NCBI RefSeq assembly: GCF_007830125.1
Contig: NZ_VLLG01000008.1
Span: 186,001-250,000 of the forward strand
DNA from: Chitinophaga japonensis
Lineage (GTDB): Bacteria; Bacteroidota; Bacteroidia; Chitinophagales; Chitinophagaceae
Direction of reading: 5' to 3'
DNA length: 64,000 nt
Positions 25,292 to 33,722 of the stretch are shown one piece after another. The first letter of the stretch is position 1, and every line of letters begins with the position of its first letter. Position numbers and translations under genes: made by a program. The notes under the pieces are model-generated. The model made no database searches. It was not told the DNA's origin and was given only the letters and a program-made list of their open reading frames with translations.

Positions 25292-26302
25292 TTAGCCGGC
25301 CAGCGCCTTTTCCTGCTCCATGCGCCGTTCGTAGTCCATTTCCCGCTGGGCCATCCGCAGTTTCCGGTGTATCTCGAAAGCATGTTCATGCTGCTGCAGC
25401 AGGTCGTCATAAGGTCCGCGCGGCGAAATCAGCTTTACGATCACCGGGGCGCATTCTATGGCAATGAACAGCAGGATGATGAACCAGTTGGCCCAGCAGA
25501 TGGGGGCGCTGCGGTCCGTGAGCCGGCCCAGGGCATCCAGGCGGGCGGCCAGCCCGTTCAGCCGGCCCCGGCCCATTTGCTGTATGTCGGCCTTCATAAT
25601 GGAGTCTATGGACTGTAGCTGCTGCCGGTGGGCGGCTATCAGTTGCTGGTTGCGGGCGGTAATATCCGCCAGCTCCGCCGCTGCCCGGTCTGCGTCCGCT
25701 TTTTTGGCTTTGTAGATGGGGCCCAGGTTGCGGCGGCGGGAGCCGCCGGTGCCGTCTGCTTCCTGCTGGGCGATCAGCGCCAGCGTATCTCTTCTGGCGG
25801 CCTGCTGTTGTATGGCGGCGTTCAGCCGGGCAATGTCCGCCTGCAGTTCGTTCATACGCGCCTGGTAGCGCTCCTTTACTTTATCCTCCTGGGTTTTGTA
25901 CACCTGCTGCTCCATGGTGATCAGCTCTGCCTGTATCTCCTTGTTGAACACCTGCAGCTCCAGCGGTTTGGAGATCACGATGGCAATGAGCAGGGCCAGC
26001 ACCAGCCGGGGCAGGGCCATGGCAAACTCCTGCAGGAAGCGGTCCCGCTTTTTTAAACTGGACACGATATAACGGTCCAGGTTAAAGATCATCAACCCCC
26101 AGATGAGACCAAACAGCAAGGCGGCCCACAGGGAATTGAATACCGTCCACAGTGCGTACCCGCCGGATATGGCGGCCAGCAGGCCGGTGAAGAAGATGGT
26201 GCCCCCGATGCCGGCATACTTGTTGGTTTCCACAGGCGCCCTTTTCAGCATGGGCAGGTGCGCTCCGGAGCAGAATAGAAAGAAGGATCGTAAACGTTGC
26301 AT
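25292..26302 (-). CDS. DUF4407 family membrane protein
   Basis: A 336-residue membrane protein of the DUF4407 family, function unknown. The start is hydrophobic and contains the family-like NKYAGIGGTIFFTGLLAAISGGYAL-type first two helices (about 27-75), then FGLIWGLMIFNLDRYIVSS (about 64-82), a third helix near 95-113, a long coiled coil (about 115-265), and a last helix near 273-290 (WANWFIILLFIAIECAPV). The Asn-Leu-Asp-Arg-Tyr motif after helix 2 is a recognisable mark of the group. The long charged coiled coil is presumably periplasmic or cytoplasmic between helices 3 and 4. It lies downstream of sucC past a terminator. Confidence 0.8.
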   Translation of the reverse strand: MQRLRSFFLFCSGAHLPMLKRAPVETNKYAGIGGTIFFTGLLAAISGGYALWTVFNSLWAALLFGLIWGLMIFNLDRYIVSSLKKRDRFLQEFAMALPRLVLALLIAIVISKPLELQVFNKEIQAELITMEQQVYKTQEDKVKERYQARMNELQADIARLNAAIQQQAARRDTLALIAQQEADGTGGSRRRNLGPIYKAKKADADRAAAELADITARNQQLIAAHRQQLQSIDSIMKADIQQMGRGRLNGLAARLDALGRLTDRSAPICWANWFIILLFIAIECAPVIVKLISPRGPYDDLLQQHEHAFEIHRKLRMAQREMDYERRMEQEKALAG

Positions 26303-26436
26303 TACTCAGACTTTAACAATAAGCATAAAAGTCTGCTTCCCCGCGGAAAGCAGGGTATATAAAGGATGGAAGTGTAAAGGTAGGGGAAAATGAAAAGTAA
26401 AAAGTAAAAAAGAAAAATAAAGAGACATACAGTCTT

Positions 26437-26484
26437 AAAAAAGTAAGGCAGCTCCTCCATACCGAAGGGCTGCCTCACTTTTTT
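26437..26484 (-). terminator. Rho-independent terminator after sucC
   Basis: Stem 26437-26452 with 26469-26484, 16 bp with one G-U type mismatch, loop about 16 nt. A/T tracts on both sides give a U-run in either direction. It serves sucC on the minus strand. Confidence 0.75.
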
Positions 26485-26513
26485 TATTTTTAATTTTTTC
26501 CTTCGTTACTTAT

Positions 26514-27728
26514 CTACGCGCTCACCGCCTTGTTCACCAAACCTGCGGCTTCGCTCAGCAGGATGGCAGACTGCACCTTCAGGCCGCTTTCTTCGATCAG
26601 CTTTTTGGCTTCTTCTGCATTAGTGCCCTGCAGGCGCACAATGATGGGCACCGTGATGTTGCCGATGGACTGGTAGGCGTCGATCACCCCCTGGGCTACA
26701 CGGTCGCAACGTACAATGCCGCCAAAGATATTGATCAGGATGGCCTTTACTTTCGGGTCTTTAAGGATGATGCGGAAACCGGCTTCCACGGTCTGGGCGT
26801 TGGCGGTGCCGCCTACGTCCAGGAAGTTGGCCGGCTCGCCGCCGCTCAGCTTGATCATGTCCATGGTGGCCATAGCCAGGCCGGCGCCGTTTACCATACA
26901 GCCCACGTTACCGTCCAGTTTTACGAAGTTCAGGTTGTATTTGCCGGCTTCTACTTCGGTCGGGTCCTCTTCGGTGATATCGCGCAGCGCTTCCAGGTCG
27001 GGGTGGCGCATCAGGGCGTTATCGTCCAGGATCATCTTACAATCCACGGCAATGATCTTTTCGTCGCTGGTCTTGAACAGCGGGTTGATCTCCAGTTGCG
27101 CCGCGTCCAGGCCTACATAGGCGTTATACAGGCTGGTCACGAATTTCACCATGTTCTTGAAGGCTTCCCCCTTCAGACCCAGGTTAAAGGCGATCTTCCT
27201 GGCCTGGAAAGGCTGCAGCAGTCCGCCGGGGAATACCCATTCCTTGTATATCTTTTCGGGCGTTTTATGGGCCACTTCTTCTATATCAATGCCACCTTCG
27301 GTGGAGTAGATGATCACATTCTGACCTTTGGCGCGGTCCAGCAGGATGGACAGGTAAAACTCCTTAACGGGGTTGGGGCCGGGATAATACACGTCCTGGG
27401 CTACCAGCACCTTGTTTACCAGCTTGCCGGCGGGGCCTGTCTGTATGGTCACCAGCACGCCGCCCAGTATGTTACCGGCAATGGTCTTGATGTCTTCCGC
27501 ATTTTTGCCCACCTTTACGCCTGTCTGTTCCGTACCCCGGATCTTGCCTTTACCGCGGCCGCCGGCATGTATCTGGGCTTTTACCACCGCAAATTCATTA
27601 CCGAACTGCACCTTCAGTTGCTTGTAAGCTTCGGCTGCAGCTTCCGGCGTATCTACCGGGATGCCTTCCTGAACCGGTACGTTATATTTTTTTAACAGTT
27701 CTTTCGCCTGGTATTCATGTAAATTCAT
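26514..27728 (-). CDS. sucC: Succinyl-CoA ligase, beta subunit
   Basis: Beta subunit of succinyl-CoA synthetase, which couples succinyl-CoA cleavage to ADP or GDP phosphorylation in the TCA cycle. The 404 residues start with the ATP-grasp signature MNLHEYQAKELLKKYNVP. Nucleotide-binding stretches VVKAQIHAGGRGKGK (about 48-62) and EINPLF follow, and the CoA-ligase domain holds NFLDVGGTAN and NIFGGIVRCD (near 290-360). The alpha subunit (sucD) is not adjacent, so the two are split in this genome. The leader carries two tandem copies of the TTCCATCTGACC element. A strong terminator follows. Confidence 0.96.
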   Translation of the reverse strand: MNLHEYQAKELLKKYNVPVQEGIPVDTPEAAAEAYKQLKVQFGNEFAVVKAQIHAGGRGKGKIRGTEQTGVKVGKNAEDIKTIAGNILGGVLVTIQTGPAGKLVNKVLVAQDVYYPGPNPVKEFYLSILLDRAKGQNVIIYSTEGGIDIEEVAHKTPEKIYKEWVFPGGLLQPFQARKIAFNLGLKGEAFKNMVKFVTSLYNAYVGLDAAQLEINPLFKTSDEKIIAVDCKMILDDNALMRHPDLEALRDITEEDPTEVEAGKYNLNFVKLDGNVGCMVNGAGLAMATMDMIKLSGGEPANFLDVGGTANAQTVEAGFRIILKDPKVKAILINIFGGIVRCDRVAQGVIDAYQSIGNITVPIIVRLQGTNAEEAKKLIEESGLKVQSAILLSEAAGLVNKAVSA

Positions 27729-27753
27729 GTGAAATATATTTGATTTTTTTAAC

Positions 27754-27804
27754 GGTCACATGGAATTTGCACAATCATTATTCAATGATTATGCGCATTT
27801 CATC
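27754..27804 (-). repeat. Leader element (TTCCATCTGACC family), sucC-proximal copy
   Basis: On the minus strand it runs from GATGAAATGCGCATAATC to ATTCCATGTGACC, 25 bases before the sucC ATG. Its interior is a clean hairpin, AATCATT-4-AATGATT (27773-27790), extended by GC(G/A)CA at both ends. It is the shortest of the four copies. Confidence 0.5.
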
Positions 27805-27827
27805 CTTATAATGTTTTTGTTTTTTTA

Positions 27828-27897
27828 GGTCGGAAGGAACCTTGCATGCACATTATCTTTCTTAAAGTAAGCAATGTTTCACCTGCCCGGTTTCATC
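27828..27897 (-). repeat. Leader element (TTCCATCTGACC family), sucC-distal copy
   Basis: On the minus strand it starts GATGAAACCGGGCAGG and ends GGTTCCTTCCGACC, with CATT...AATG and GCA...TGC complementary segments between. It lies 23 bases upstream of the proximal copy in the same direction. Confidence 0.4.
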
Positions 27898-27969
27898 AGT
27901 CAAAAAATTTGCGCTAAAATAGGTCATTATGATTTAAATATAAAACCACAGGGTTTGTGAATTTAAAAA

Positions 27970-27977
27970 TAACTTTG
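27970..27977 (+). promoter_or_regulatory. -7 box TAACTTTG for purine nucleoside phosphorylase
   Basis: TAnnTTTG match 32 bases before the ATG at 28010, on the + strand of the divergent sucC-pnp gap. The best TTTG upstream is only 12 bases away, so the -33 element is unclear. Confidence 0.4.
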
Positions 27978-28009
27978 CGCGGCAGGAAAGTAACTAACAA
28001 CTTGCATAC

Positions 28010-28831
28010 ATGAGTGACCTTTTACAGCAAATAGCCATGGCCAGGGGCTATATCAGCAGCCAGTCCACGCTGCAGCCGGCCATAGGCATCATACTGGGCA
28101 GCGGCCTGGGCGGCCTGGTATCGGATATTACAGACCGTACGGAGATCCCCTACGGGGATATTCCGCATTTTCCGTCCTCCACCGTGGAAGGGCACCAGGG
28201 CCGCCTGATCCTGGGCTACATGCAGGGATGCCCGGTAGTAGTGATGGCCGGCAGGTTCCACTATTACGAGGGACTGTCCATGCAGCAGGTCACTTTCCCG
28301 GTAAGGGTCATGAAGGCGCTGGGCATTCATACACTGCTGATCTCCAATGCCGCCGGCGGTATGAACCCCGCTTTTAAGGTGGGCGACCTGATGATCATCC
28401 GCGACCACATCAACCTGCAGCCGGAGCACCCGCTGCGCGGCCGCAACGAGGATACCCTGGGGCCCCGTTTCCCGGATATGAGCGAGCCTTATGCCAGGGC
28501 GCTGATCGACCGGGCGCAGAAAATTGCCGCCGCCGGCAATATACCCGTGCATACCGGCGTATATGTAGGCGTGCAGGGCCCTACCTTTGAAACCAGGGCG
28601 GAATACAAATACATGCATATCATTGGCGGCGATGCCGTGGGCATGAGCACGGTGCCCGAAGTGATCGTGGCGGTGCATGCCGGCCTGCAGGTGTTTGCTA
28701 TGAGCGTGATAACGGATATCGGTATACGGGAGGAGGAAAATGTGATCACCCATGCGGAAGTGCTGGAAGCTGCTGCAGCAGCGGCCCCCAGGCTGACACA
28801 TATTTTCAGGGAGCTAGTAGCCAACAGCTAA
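28010..28831 (+). CDS. Purine nucleoside phosphorylase (PNP-I, trimeric type)
   Basis: Cleaves inosine and guanosine with phosphate in purine salvage. The 273 residues have the trimeric PNP layout: phosphate-binding GIILGSGLGGLVSDI (about 26-40), the VEGHQGRLILGYMQG segment (about 60-74, conserved His), MAGRFHYYEG (about 81-90), LISNAAGGMNPAFKVGDLMIIRDHIN (Asn-rich base site, in separate pieces about 108-133), and GPTFETRAEY (about 193-202). The specificity Asn appears in the VITDIG region near the end. It is followed 12 bases later by a porin gene, so co-transcription is likely. Confidence 0.93.
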   Translation: MSDLLQQIAMARGYISSQSTLQPAIGIILGSGLGGLVSDITDRTEIPYGDIPHFPSSTVEGHQGRLILGYMQGCPVVVMAGRFHYYEGLSMQQVTFPVRVMKALGIHTLLISNAAGGMNPAFKVGDLMIIRDHINLQPEHPLRGRNEDTLGPRFPDMSEPYARALIDRAQKIAAAGNIPVHTGVYVGVQGPTFETRAEYKYMHIIGGDAVGMSTVPEVIVAVHAGLQVFAMSVITDIGIREEENVITHAEVLEAAAAAAPRLTHIFRELVANS

Positions 28832-28843
28832 TTATATTTGTTA

Positions 28844-30820
28844 ATGAGGCATCTTTTCATCATACTGGGGTTGCTGGTAACAGGCGGCAGCCAGGTAATG
28901 GCACAGTTCAATACAGGCGGCTTCGGCAACTTTGGCGCAGGCGGCAATACCCGTATGCAGCGGGACACCTCCCAGCGCAACCTGGGGCCGGACACCCTTA
29001 CCCTCAAATATCACTACCTGAATGATCCGGTGCAGCACCGGCTGGATTCTTCCGTGATAGATTTTACCGGCAACTACCTGGGCGTGCCCGCCAGCTACGT
29101 GACCCTGGGCAATACCGGCAGCGCCGCGCGCAACATTATTTTTACGCCGCGTATGCAGGCCGGTTTTGATGAAGGGTTTCATGCCTATGATGTATACGGC
29201 TTCAGTCATGAGAATGCCCGGTTCTATAACACCACCCGGCCCTACTCGGAGCTGCAGTACCTCATCGGCGCCAAGCAGGAGCAGGTGATCGGCGTATCGC
29301 ACACCCAGAACCGCAACCAGTATTTCAATTTTTCCTTTGACTACCGGAAGATCAATGCGCCGGGGTATTTCCGCACCCAGAACACGAATCATGACCTGTA
29401 CCGGGTAACGGCCAACTACAAGAGCAAAAACCTGCGCTACCACGCTTACCTGAGCTACTATTATAACAAGATCAACGGCGGGGAGAACGGCGGTATCCGG
29501 GACGCATCCTACCTGGACAGCTCCAGGTACAGCAACCGGCGGACCATAGACGTGAACCTGGGCAACGAGGAGGTGCCCACCTATGCGTTCTTCGGCACTA
29601 CCATCGCGGTTAAATCCACCTACCAGCAAAGGGGCATACTCCTGGAGCAGCAGTACGACTGGGGAAAGGGCGATACCGTGCACGTGAACGATACCACGCA
29701 GTACTACAAGTTCGATCCTGTATTCCGCGTGCAGTATACCTTTAAATCCCAGAGCAATACCTACGAGTTTACGGATAATGATCCCGATCAGGAATACTAC
29801 CCGCTGCATTACGATATCGTATACAAGGCCAATGATACCATCCATGCACGCCAGCAGTGGCGCACCCTTTCCAACGACCTGTCGCTGATACAGTTCCCGG
29901 TAAGGGGCAACCTGGCGCACTTCATTAACCTGGGCGCCCGTTTTGATCATACCCGGGGCGAGTTCCCGGACAATGTGAGCCAGCAGTTCAACAACCTGGC
30001 CCTGCATGGCGAGTACCGCAATAAAACACGCAACGAGCGCTGGGATTTTTCCGCCAAAGGCGAGTTCTATGCAGTGGGCCGCAACCTGGGCGATTACAGC
30101 GTGAGCGGTATGCTGAGCCGCTACCTCAATGAAACCCTGGGCAATGTAAGCCTCCTGTTCCGGAACGTAAACCGCGAGCCTTCCTATGTATACAAGTTTT
30201 TCAGCTATAACCGCGACAGTTGGTACAATACAGACCTGGGCAAGGAGAACATCACCCAGCTCCAGTTCTCCGCAGATAATAAAAAACTGAAATATAACCT
30301 GGTAGCGAATTACTATATCTATAACCAGTATACTTACTTTACTGATTATATGCACAGCGCGCAGGCCTCCGGCCTGTTCAACCTGTTGCAGGTCATATTC
30401 AGCAAGCATTTCCGGGTAAAGCACTGGAACTGGTATGCGGATATCGCTTTCCAGCAGGTGCATGGCAATGGCCCGGTAAATGTGCCTACCATCTGGACCC
30501 GCCACCGCATAGCCTATGAAAACCGCCTGTTCAATAACCTGAACCTGATGACAGGTATAGAAGCCCGTTATAATACGGACTATTATGCCGATGATTATTC
30601 ACCGTTGCAGGGCCAGTTTGTGTACCAGAATACACAGAAAGTAGGGTATAATCTCCCGGACCTTACTGCGTTCCTGCATTTCCGTATTAAGTCCTTGTCG
30701 GCCTACATACGGGCGGAGAACCTGAATACCTTCCTGGCAACCAATAACTTCGCCGCTCCGCTGTACCCCTTAAACGATTTCGGCATACGGGTGGGCCTCC
30801 GCTGGTGGTTTATAAACTAG
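28844..30820 (+). CDS. Putative outer-membrane porin (Porin_10 family)
   Basis: Exported beta-barrel protein of 658 residues. The signal peptide (about 1-22) ends MAQ-F and is followed by a Gly/Asn/Phe-rich segment (FNTGGFGNFGAGGN). The rest alternates aromatic and polar strands typical of an outer-membrane barrel. The pattern (YSELQYLIGAKQEQ, VSHTQNRNQYFNFSFDYRKI) matches the Porin_10 (PF14121) proteins found throughout Bacteroidota. It ends RVGLRWWFIN with near-terminal aromatic residues. A TTG two codons upstream is in frame, but the ATG at 28844 is the natural start. It lies 12 bases after the phosphorylase gene; a nucleoside link is possible but unproven. Confidence 0.85.
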   Translation: MRHLFIILGLLVTGGSQVMAQFNTGGFGNFGAGGNTRMQRDTSQRNLGPDTLTLKYHYLNDPVQHRLDSSVIDFTGNYLGVPASYVTLGNTGSAARNIIFTPRMQAGFDEGFHAYDVYGFSHENARFYNTTRPYSELQYLIGAKQEQVIGVSHTQNRNQYFNFSFDYRKINAPGYFRTQNTNHDLYRVTANYKSKNLRYHAYLSYYYNKINGGENGGIRDASYLDSSRYSNRRTIDVNLGNEEVPTYAFFGTTIAVKSTYQQRGILLEQQYDWGKGDTVHVNDTTQYYKFDPVFRVQYTFKSQSNTYEFTDNDPDQEYYPLHYDIVYKANDTIHARQQWRTLSNDLSLIQFPVRGNLAHFINLGARFDHTRGEFPDNVSQQFNNLALHGEYRNKTRNERWDFSAKGEFYAVGRNLGDYSVSGMLSRYLNETLGNVSLLFRNVNREPSYVYKFFSYNRDSWYNTDLGKENITQLQFSADNKKLKYNLVANYYIYNQYTYFTDYMHSAQASGLFNLLQVIFSKHFRVKHWNWYADIAFQQVHGNGPVNVPTIWTRHRIAYENRLFNNLNLMTGIEARYNTDYYADDYSPLQGQFVYQNTQKVGYNLPDLTAFLHFRIKSLSAYIRAENLNTFLATNNFAAPLYPLNDFGIRVGLRWWFIN

Positions 30821-30827
30821 GGCGCGG

Positions 30828-30850
30828 AACTGCTATGTTAAGTAGCGGTT
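30828..30850 (+). terminator. Weak hairpin after the porin gene
   Basis: AACTGCTA (30828-30835) and TAGCGGTT (30843-30850) pair with one mismatch around a 7-nt loop, followed by TTGTG rather than a good T-run. Possible terminator. Confidence 0.35.
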
Positions 30851-30917
30851 TTGTGACGTAAATGGCGTAACTTTTGTGTAGGATTTTGTTGAAATGGTTG
30901 TAACAAAATTTTATCAG

Positions 30918-31139
30918 ATGAAGGCATTTACAATAAAACATAACGCGAACCGGTATGATGTGTTGCCCCTGCATGGCCATTCTCAACGGTACAAGGTAAA
31001 TGTAGACGGACTGGATGTGTATTATGAGCCGGACCTGGACGGTTACCTGCGCCCCGAAGTAACCGGCGGTAACGGCGTTAACATCTCCCTGCTGCTGGAC
31101 CTGGCAGACCGTATACAAGTAACAGTTAAGAATGAATAA
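30918..31139 (+). CDS. Small uncharacterised protein (73 residues)
   Basis: Not recognised. A small soluble protein with a mixed alpha/beta look: MKAFTIKHNANRYDVLP, then YKVNVDGLDVYYEPDLDGYLRP and a C-terminal helix LLLDLADRIQV. There is no Cys, signal or membrane segment. The frame also opens at an ATG at 30894, but the start at 30918 gives a protein beginning directly with the conserved-looking strand. Its last codons (VKNE) lie inside the left arm of a word-repeat hairpin. It precedes the HMA-AraC regulator in the same direction, 103 bases apart. Confidence 0.6.
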   Translation: MKAFTIKHNANRYDVLPLHGHSQRYKVNVDGLDVYYEPDLDGYLRPEVTGGNGVNISLLLDLADRIQVTVKNE

Positions 31140-31229
31140 TTAATATTTAATAATTAATAATCGTTGCAGTAATGTTACCCGAAACACCAGCGTAACGATT
31201 ATTAATTATTCATTCTTAATTATTAATTA
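31126..31229. repeat. Word-repeat hairpin (AATTAATAATT-type) with conserved core
   Basis: Left arm about 31126-31167 and right arm about 31190-31229 are inverted copies of taattaataattaag-like words. They flank a core with AATCGTTGC...GCGTAACG. Relatives are at 37769-37862 and 45572-45663. The left arm supplies the last codons of the preceding gene and the right arm merges into the promoter of the next. Confidence 0.65.
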
Positions 31230-31235
31230 GTTTTG
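31228..31235 (+). promoter_or_regulatory. -7 box TAGTTTTG for the HMA-AraC gene
   Basis: TAnnTTTG match at the end of the word-repeat hairpin, 7 bases before the ATG at 31243. It makes a GTG start at 31237 unlikely and implies an almost leaderless transcript. Confidence 0.45.
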
Positions 31236-31242
31236 CGTGGAT

Positions 31243-31815
31243 ATGCAAAACTTTGAATTGCACATTAAAAACATGGTATGCCCCCGCTGCATAAAAGCCG
31301 TGAGGGCCGTGCTGGAAAGGGAAGGCTTATCCGTACAGGATGTGCAACTGGGAAAGGCCGTGCTGAACGGCCAGCCGGACAGTGAACAGTTGCAGGCGGT
31401 AGCTGCCGCCCTGGAGCAGGAGGGATTGCCCCTGGTAGACGACCGGAAGCAGCAACTGGTGGAAGCTGTTAAGAATATCATTATCGCTACTATCCATCAT
31501 TCTCCCCTGAACGAAATGCGGGAAAATTTTTCTACGCTGCTTTCCCGCCAGTTGCATAAGGACTACCATTATCTCAGCAGCCTGTTCTCCGAAATAGAAC
31601 AACTGACCATAGAACAGTATATTATCCAGCAGAAGATAGAGCGGGTAAAGGAACTACTGGTGTACGATGAGCTGAACCTCAGCGAAATAGCGTACCAGTT
31701 AGGCTACAGCAGCGTAGCGCATTTATCCGGCCAGTTTAAGAAAGTGACCGGGCTGACCCCCAGCCGGTTCAAACAAATGAAAGAGCACCGGCGCCGGCCG
31801 CTGGACGCCATATAG
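31243..31815 (+). CDS. Heavy-metal-associated domain fused to AraC-type DNA-binding domain
   Basis: Predicted regulator of 190 residues. The first 65 residues resemble an HMA metal-binding ferredoxin-like fold with the motif MVCPRC (Cys13 and Cys16). The middle helical section holds HKDYHYLSSLFSE. The C-terminal half is an AraC-family double helix-turn-helix: IEQYIIQQKIERVKELLVY and LSEIAYQLGYSSVAHLSGQFKKVTGLTPSRFK (in pieces, about 120-180). I know this combined architecture as widespread and uncharacterised in Bacteroidota. A role in sensing copper or another soft metal is inference from the CxxC. It is single, with no metal pump beside it. Confidence 0.85.
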   Translation: MQNFELHIKNMVCPRCIKAVRAVLEREGLSVQDVQLGKAVLNGQPDSEQLQAVAAALEQEGLPLVDDRKQQLVEAVKNIIIATIHHSPLNEMRENFSTLLSRQLHKDYHYLSSLFSEIEQLTIEQYIIQQKIERVKELLVYDELNLSEIAYQLGYSSVAHLSGQFKKVTGLTPSRFKQMKEHRRRPLDAI

Positions 31816-31820
31816 TAAGC

Positions 31821-31945
31821 AAAATTCCAAATTCCAAAACCCAAATCCCAAAATGGCGACAAGCCCTTAATTGTTAGTAACAGTTCTGTATTATTGAGGG
31901 CCTGGCCTGGCTTTTGGAATTTGGAATCTGGAATTTGGGATTTTT
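31821..31945. repeat. Word-repeat hairpin (AATTCCAAATTCC-type)
   Basis: Left arm about 31821-31866 (aaattccaaattccaaaaccc and onward) and right arm about 31904-31945 are imperfect inverted copies of the word aattcca, with a loop of about 37 nt. It lies between the HMA-AraC gene and the L,D-transpeptidase gene, both on +, and probably terminates the former. Confidence 0.6.
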
Positions 31946-31957
31946 ATCCATTTGTCA

Positions 31958-33607
31958 ATGAGTTACAAGTATATCATTTGCCTGGCGGCGCTATGGGTAC
32001 TGGCCGCCTGTGGCCGTAAAAAGACGCCGAAACAACAGGAGATCGTCAGGAATATCCGGCAGCTCCATGAAGTCATCCCTGAAAATATTGCAGAACGGCT
32101 GGCTTATATGGCAGACAATAACGGTATGATGGAAGACAGCATACCCATGCTGGCTACCGCCCTCCGGTACTTTTACCAGCAAGAGGACAATACCCCCCAG
32201 TGGTCAGACAATGGAACGGCCACTGCCAGCGCAGACTCCATGCTGCACCTGGTGCTGCATGCCATGGATGCGGGCCTGCTGCCTGCCTGTTACCACGCCG
32301 GGGCCCTGACGGCCGCCATGCAACAGGTGAGGACCGACAGCACTTCCCGCAAGGATGCAGCCCTGTGGGCCAAAGTAGATGTGATGATGACGGATGCATT
32401 CATGAAAATGGCCTCCCACCTGCATTTTGGCGCGGCGCCCCGGGACAGCGTTACCCTGCGCCGGGACTCCGCCTTTACGGACACCACCCTGGCTAACCTC
32501 CTGCAACAGGCCTTGCAGCAAAAAAGTATAGCCGCCGTATTAGGCAGCCTGGAACCGGCGCATGAAGGGTATGCCGCATTGAAGCAGGGATTGCTGGCAT
32601 TCCGTGAAAGATATAAAGGGCTTACCCGCGATACCCTGCCGGATGTATATACCGATACCGCCGCCTACCGGCAACAGGTGCTCAACCGGCTGGTGCAGGC
32701 CGCTTTTGTGGATACTACCGGCCGCTATGGCGATACTACCTTGCTGAAGCAGGGGGTGAAAGCGTTTCAGCAGGCCTTTAACCTGTACCCCGACGGTATT
32801 GCCGGGAAAAAAACACGGGAATTCCTGAACCGCTCCCTGTATGACTGGGAGGTGCAGGTGGCCCTGAACCTGGACCGCTGGCGCAAGCTGCCGGATACCC
32901 TGCCGGACCGCTACCTGATAGTGAACATTCCTGCCTACGACCTGCAGGTGGTAGACAGCGGGGCCGTGGTGCTGCACTCCCGTGTGATAGTGGGCACGCC
33001 CCGCAACAGAACACCCCTGCTCAATTCCCGGATGACCAATTTCGTGATGTTCCCTTACTGGCGCGTGCCTTACAGCATCGTGTTCCGGGAAATGCTGCCG
33101 GCTATCCGCAGGAACATCAACTACCTGGCGGAAAAGAACCTGGAAGTGATAGACCGGCACGGCAATGCCGTAGACCCCTATACGATAGACTGGACCAAAC
33201 TGGGAAGAGGGCATTTCCCCTATGTGCTGCGCCAGATGGATGGCGAGGACAATTCCCTGGGCATTATGAAATTCAATTTCATGAACAGGTACAGCGTATA
33301 CCTGCATGACACCAACAACCGCAGCCTGTTCCGCAACAGCTACCGCGCCCTGAGCCACGGCTGCGTAAGGGTACAGCAGTGGGACAGCCTGGCCATGTAC
33401 CTGGTAAAAGACGATACCCTGCGGCATATGCGCGACAGTGTGCGCACCTGGCTGGCCTTCCAGGAAAAAAAACAGGTGAACTTTACCCGCCGGCTGCCCA
33501 TTTACATCCGCTATTTTACAACAGTAGCAAAGGACGATAACCGCCTGGTGTTCTACGAAGATATTTATGGGGAAGATGAAGCCCTGCGGAAGCAGATGGG
33601 GTTTTGA
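31958..33607 (+). CDS. L,D-transpeptidase family lipoprotein (YcbB/LdtD-like)
   Basis: Periplasmic peptidoglycan cross-linking enzyme of 549 residues. The signal peptide ends in lipobox LAAC (Cys18 or so), so it is membrane anchored. A helical scaffold domain (about 60-230) is followed by a peptidoglycan-binding-like segment (GVKAFQQAFNLYPDGIAGKKT, about 265-285) and the YkuD catalytic domain (about 325-500). The active-site motif SHGCVRVQQW is near residue 466. This order matches the large YcbB-type LdtD enzymes. The ATG at 31958 is preferred over a TTG two codons upstream. The stop codon lies at the left arm of a hairpin shared with the convergent isocitrate dehydrogenase. Confidence 0.9.
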   Translation: MSYKYIICLAALWVLAACGRKKTPKQQEIVRNIRQLHEVIPENIAERLAYMADNNGMMEDSIPMLATALRYFYQQEDNTPQWSDNGTATASADSMLHLVLHAMDAGLLPACYHAGALTAAMQQVRTDSTSRKDAALWAKVDVMMTDAFMKMASHLHFGAAPRDSVTLRRDSAFTDTTLANLLQQALQQKSIAAVLGSLEPAHEGYAALKQGLLAFRERYKGLTRDTLPDVYTDTAAYRQQVLNRLVQAAFVDTTGRYGDTTLLKQGVKAFQQAFNLYPDGIAGKKTREFLNRSLYDWEVQVALNLDRWRKLPDTLPDRYLIVNIPAYDLQVVDSGAVVLHSRVIVGTPRNRTPLLNSRMTNFVMFPYWRVPYSIVFREMLPAIRRNINYLAEKNLEVIDRHGNAVDPYTIDWTKLGRGHFPYVLRQMDGEDNSLGIMKFNFMNRYSVYLHDTNNRSLFRNSYRALSHGCVRVQQWDSLAMYLVKDDTLRHMRDSVRTWLAFQEKKQVNFTRRLPIYIRYFTTVAKDDNRLVFYEDIYGEDEALRKQMGF

Positions 33608-33722
33608 AAATGTAAAATAGCAAATGATAAATGCAAAATGTAAAAGTGAGGGTGAAATGCCTTAATGAAATACTGGCTACCTACTTTTACATTTTACATT
33701 TATCATTTAAGATTTATTATTC
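33606..33722. repeat. Word-repeat hairpin (AAATGTAAA-type), second copy
   Basis: Left arm about 33606-33649 and right arm about 33681-33722 are imperfect inverted copies of the same aatgtaaaat/aaatgataaatg words as at 1997-2090. It spans the whole gap between two convergent genes and supplies both stop-codon contexts, acting plausibly as a bidirectional terminator. Confidence 0.65.
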
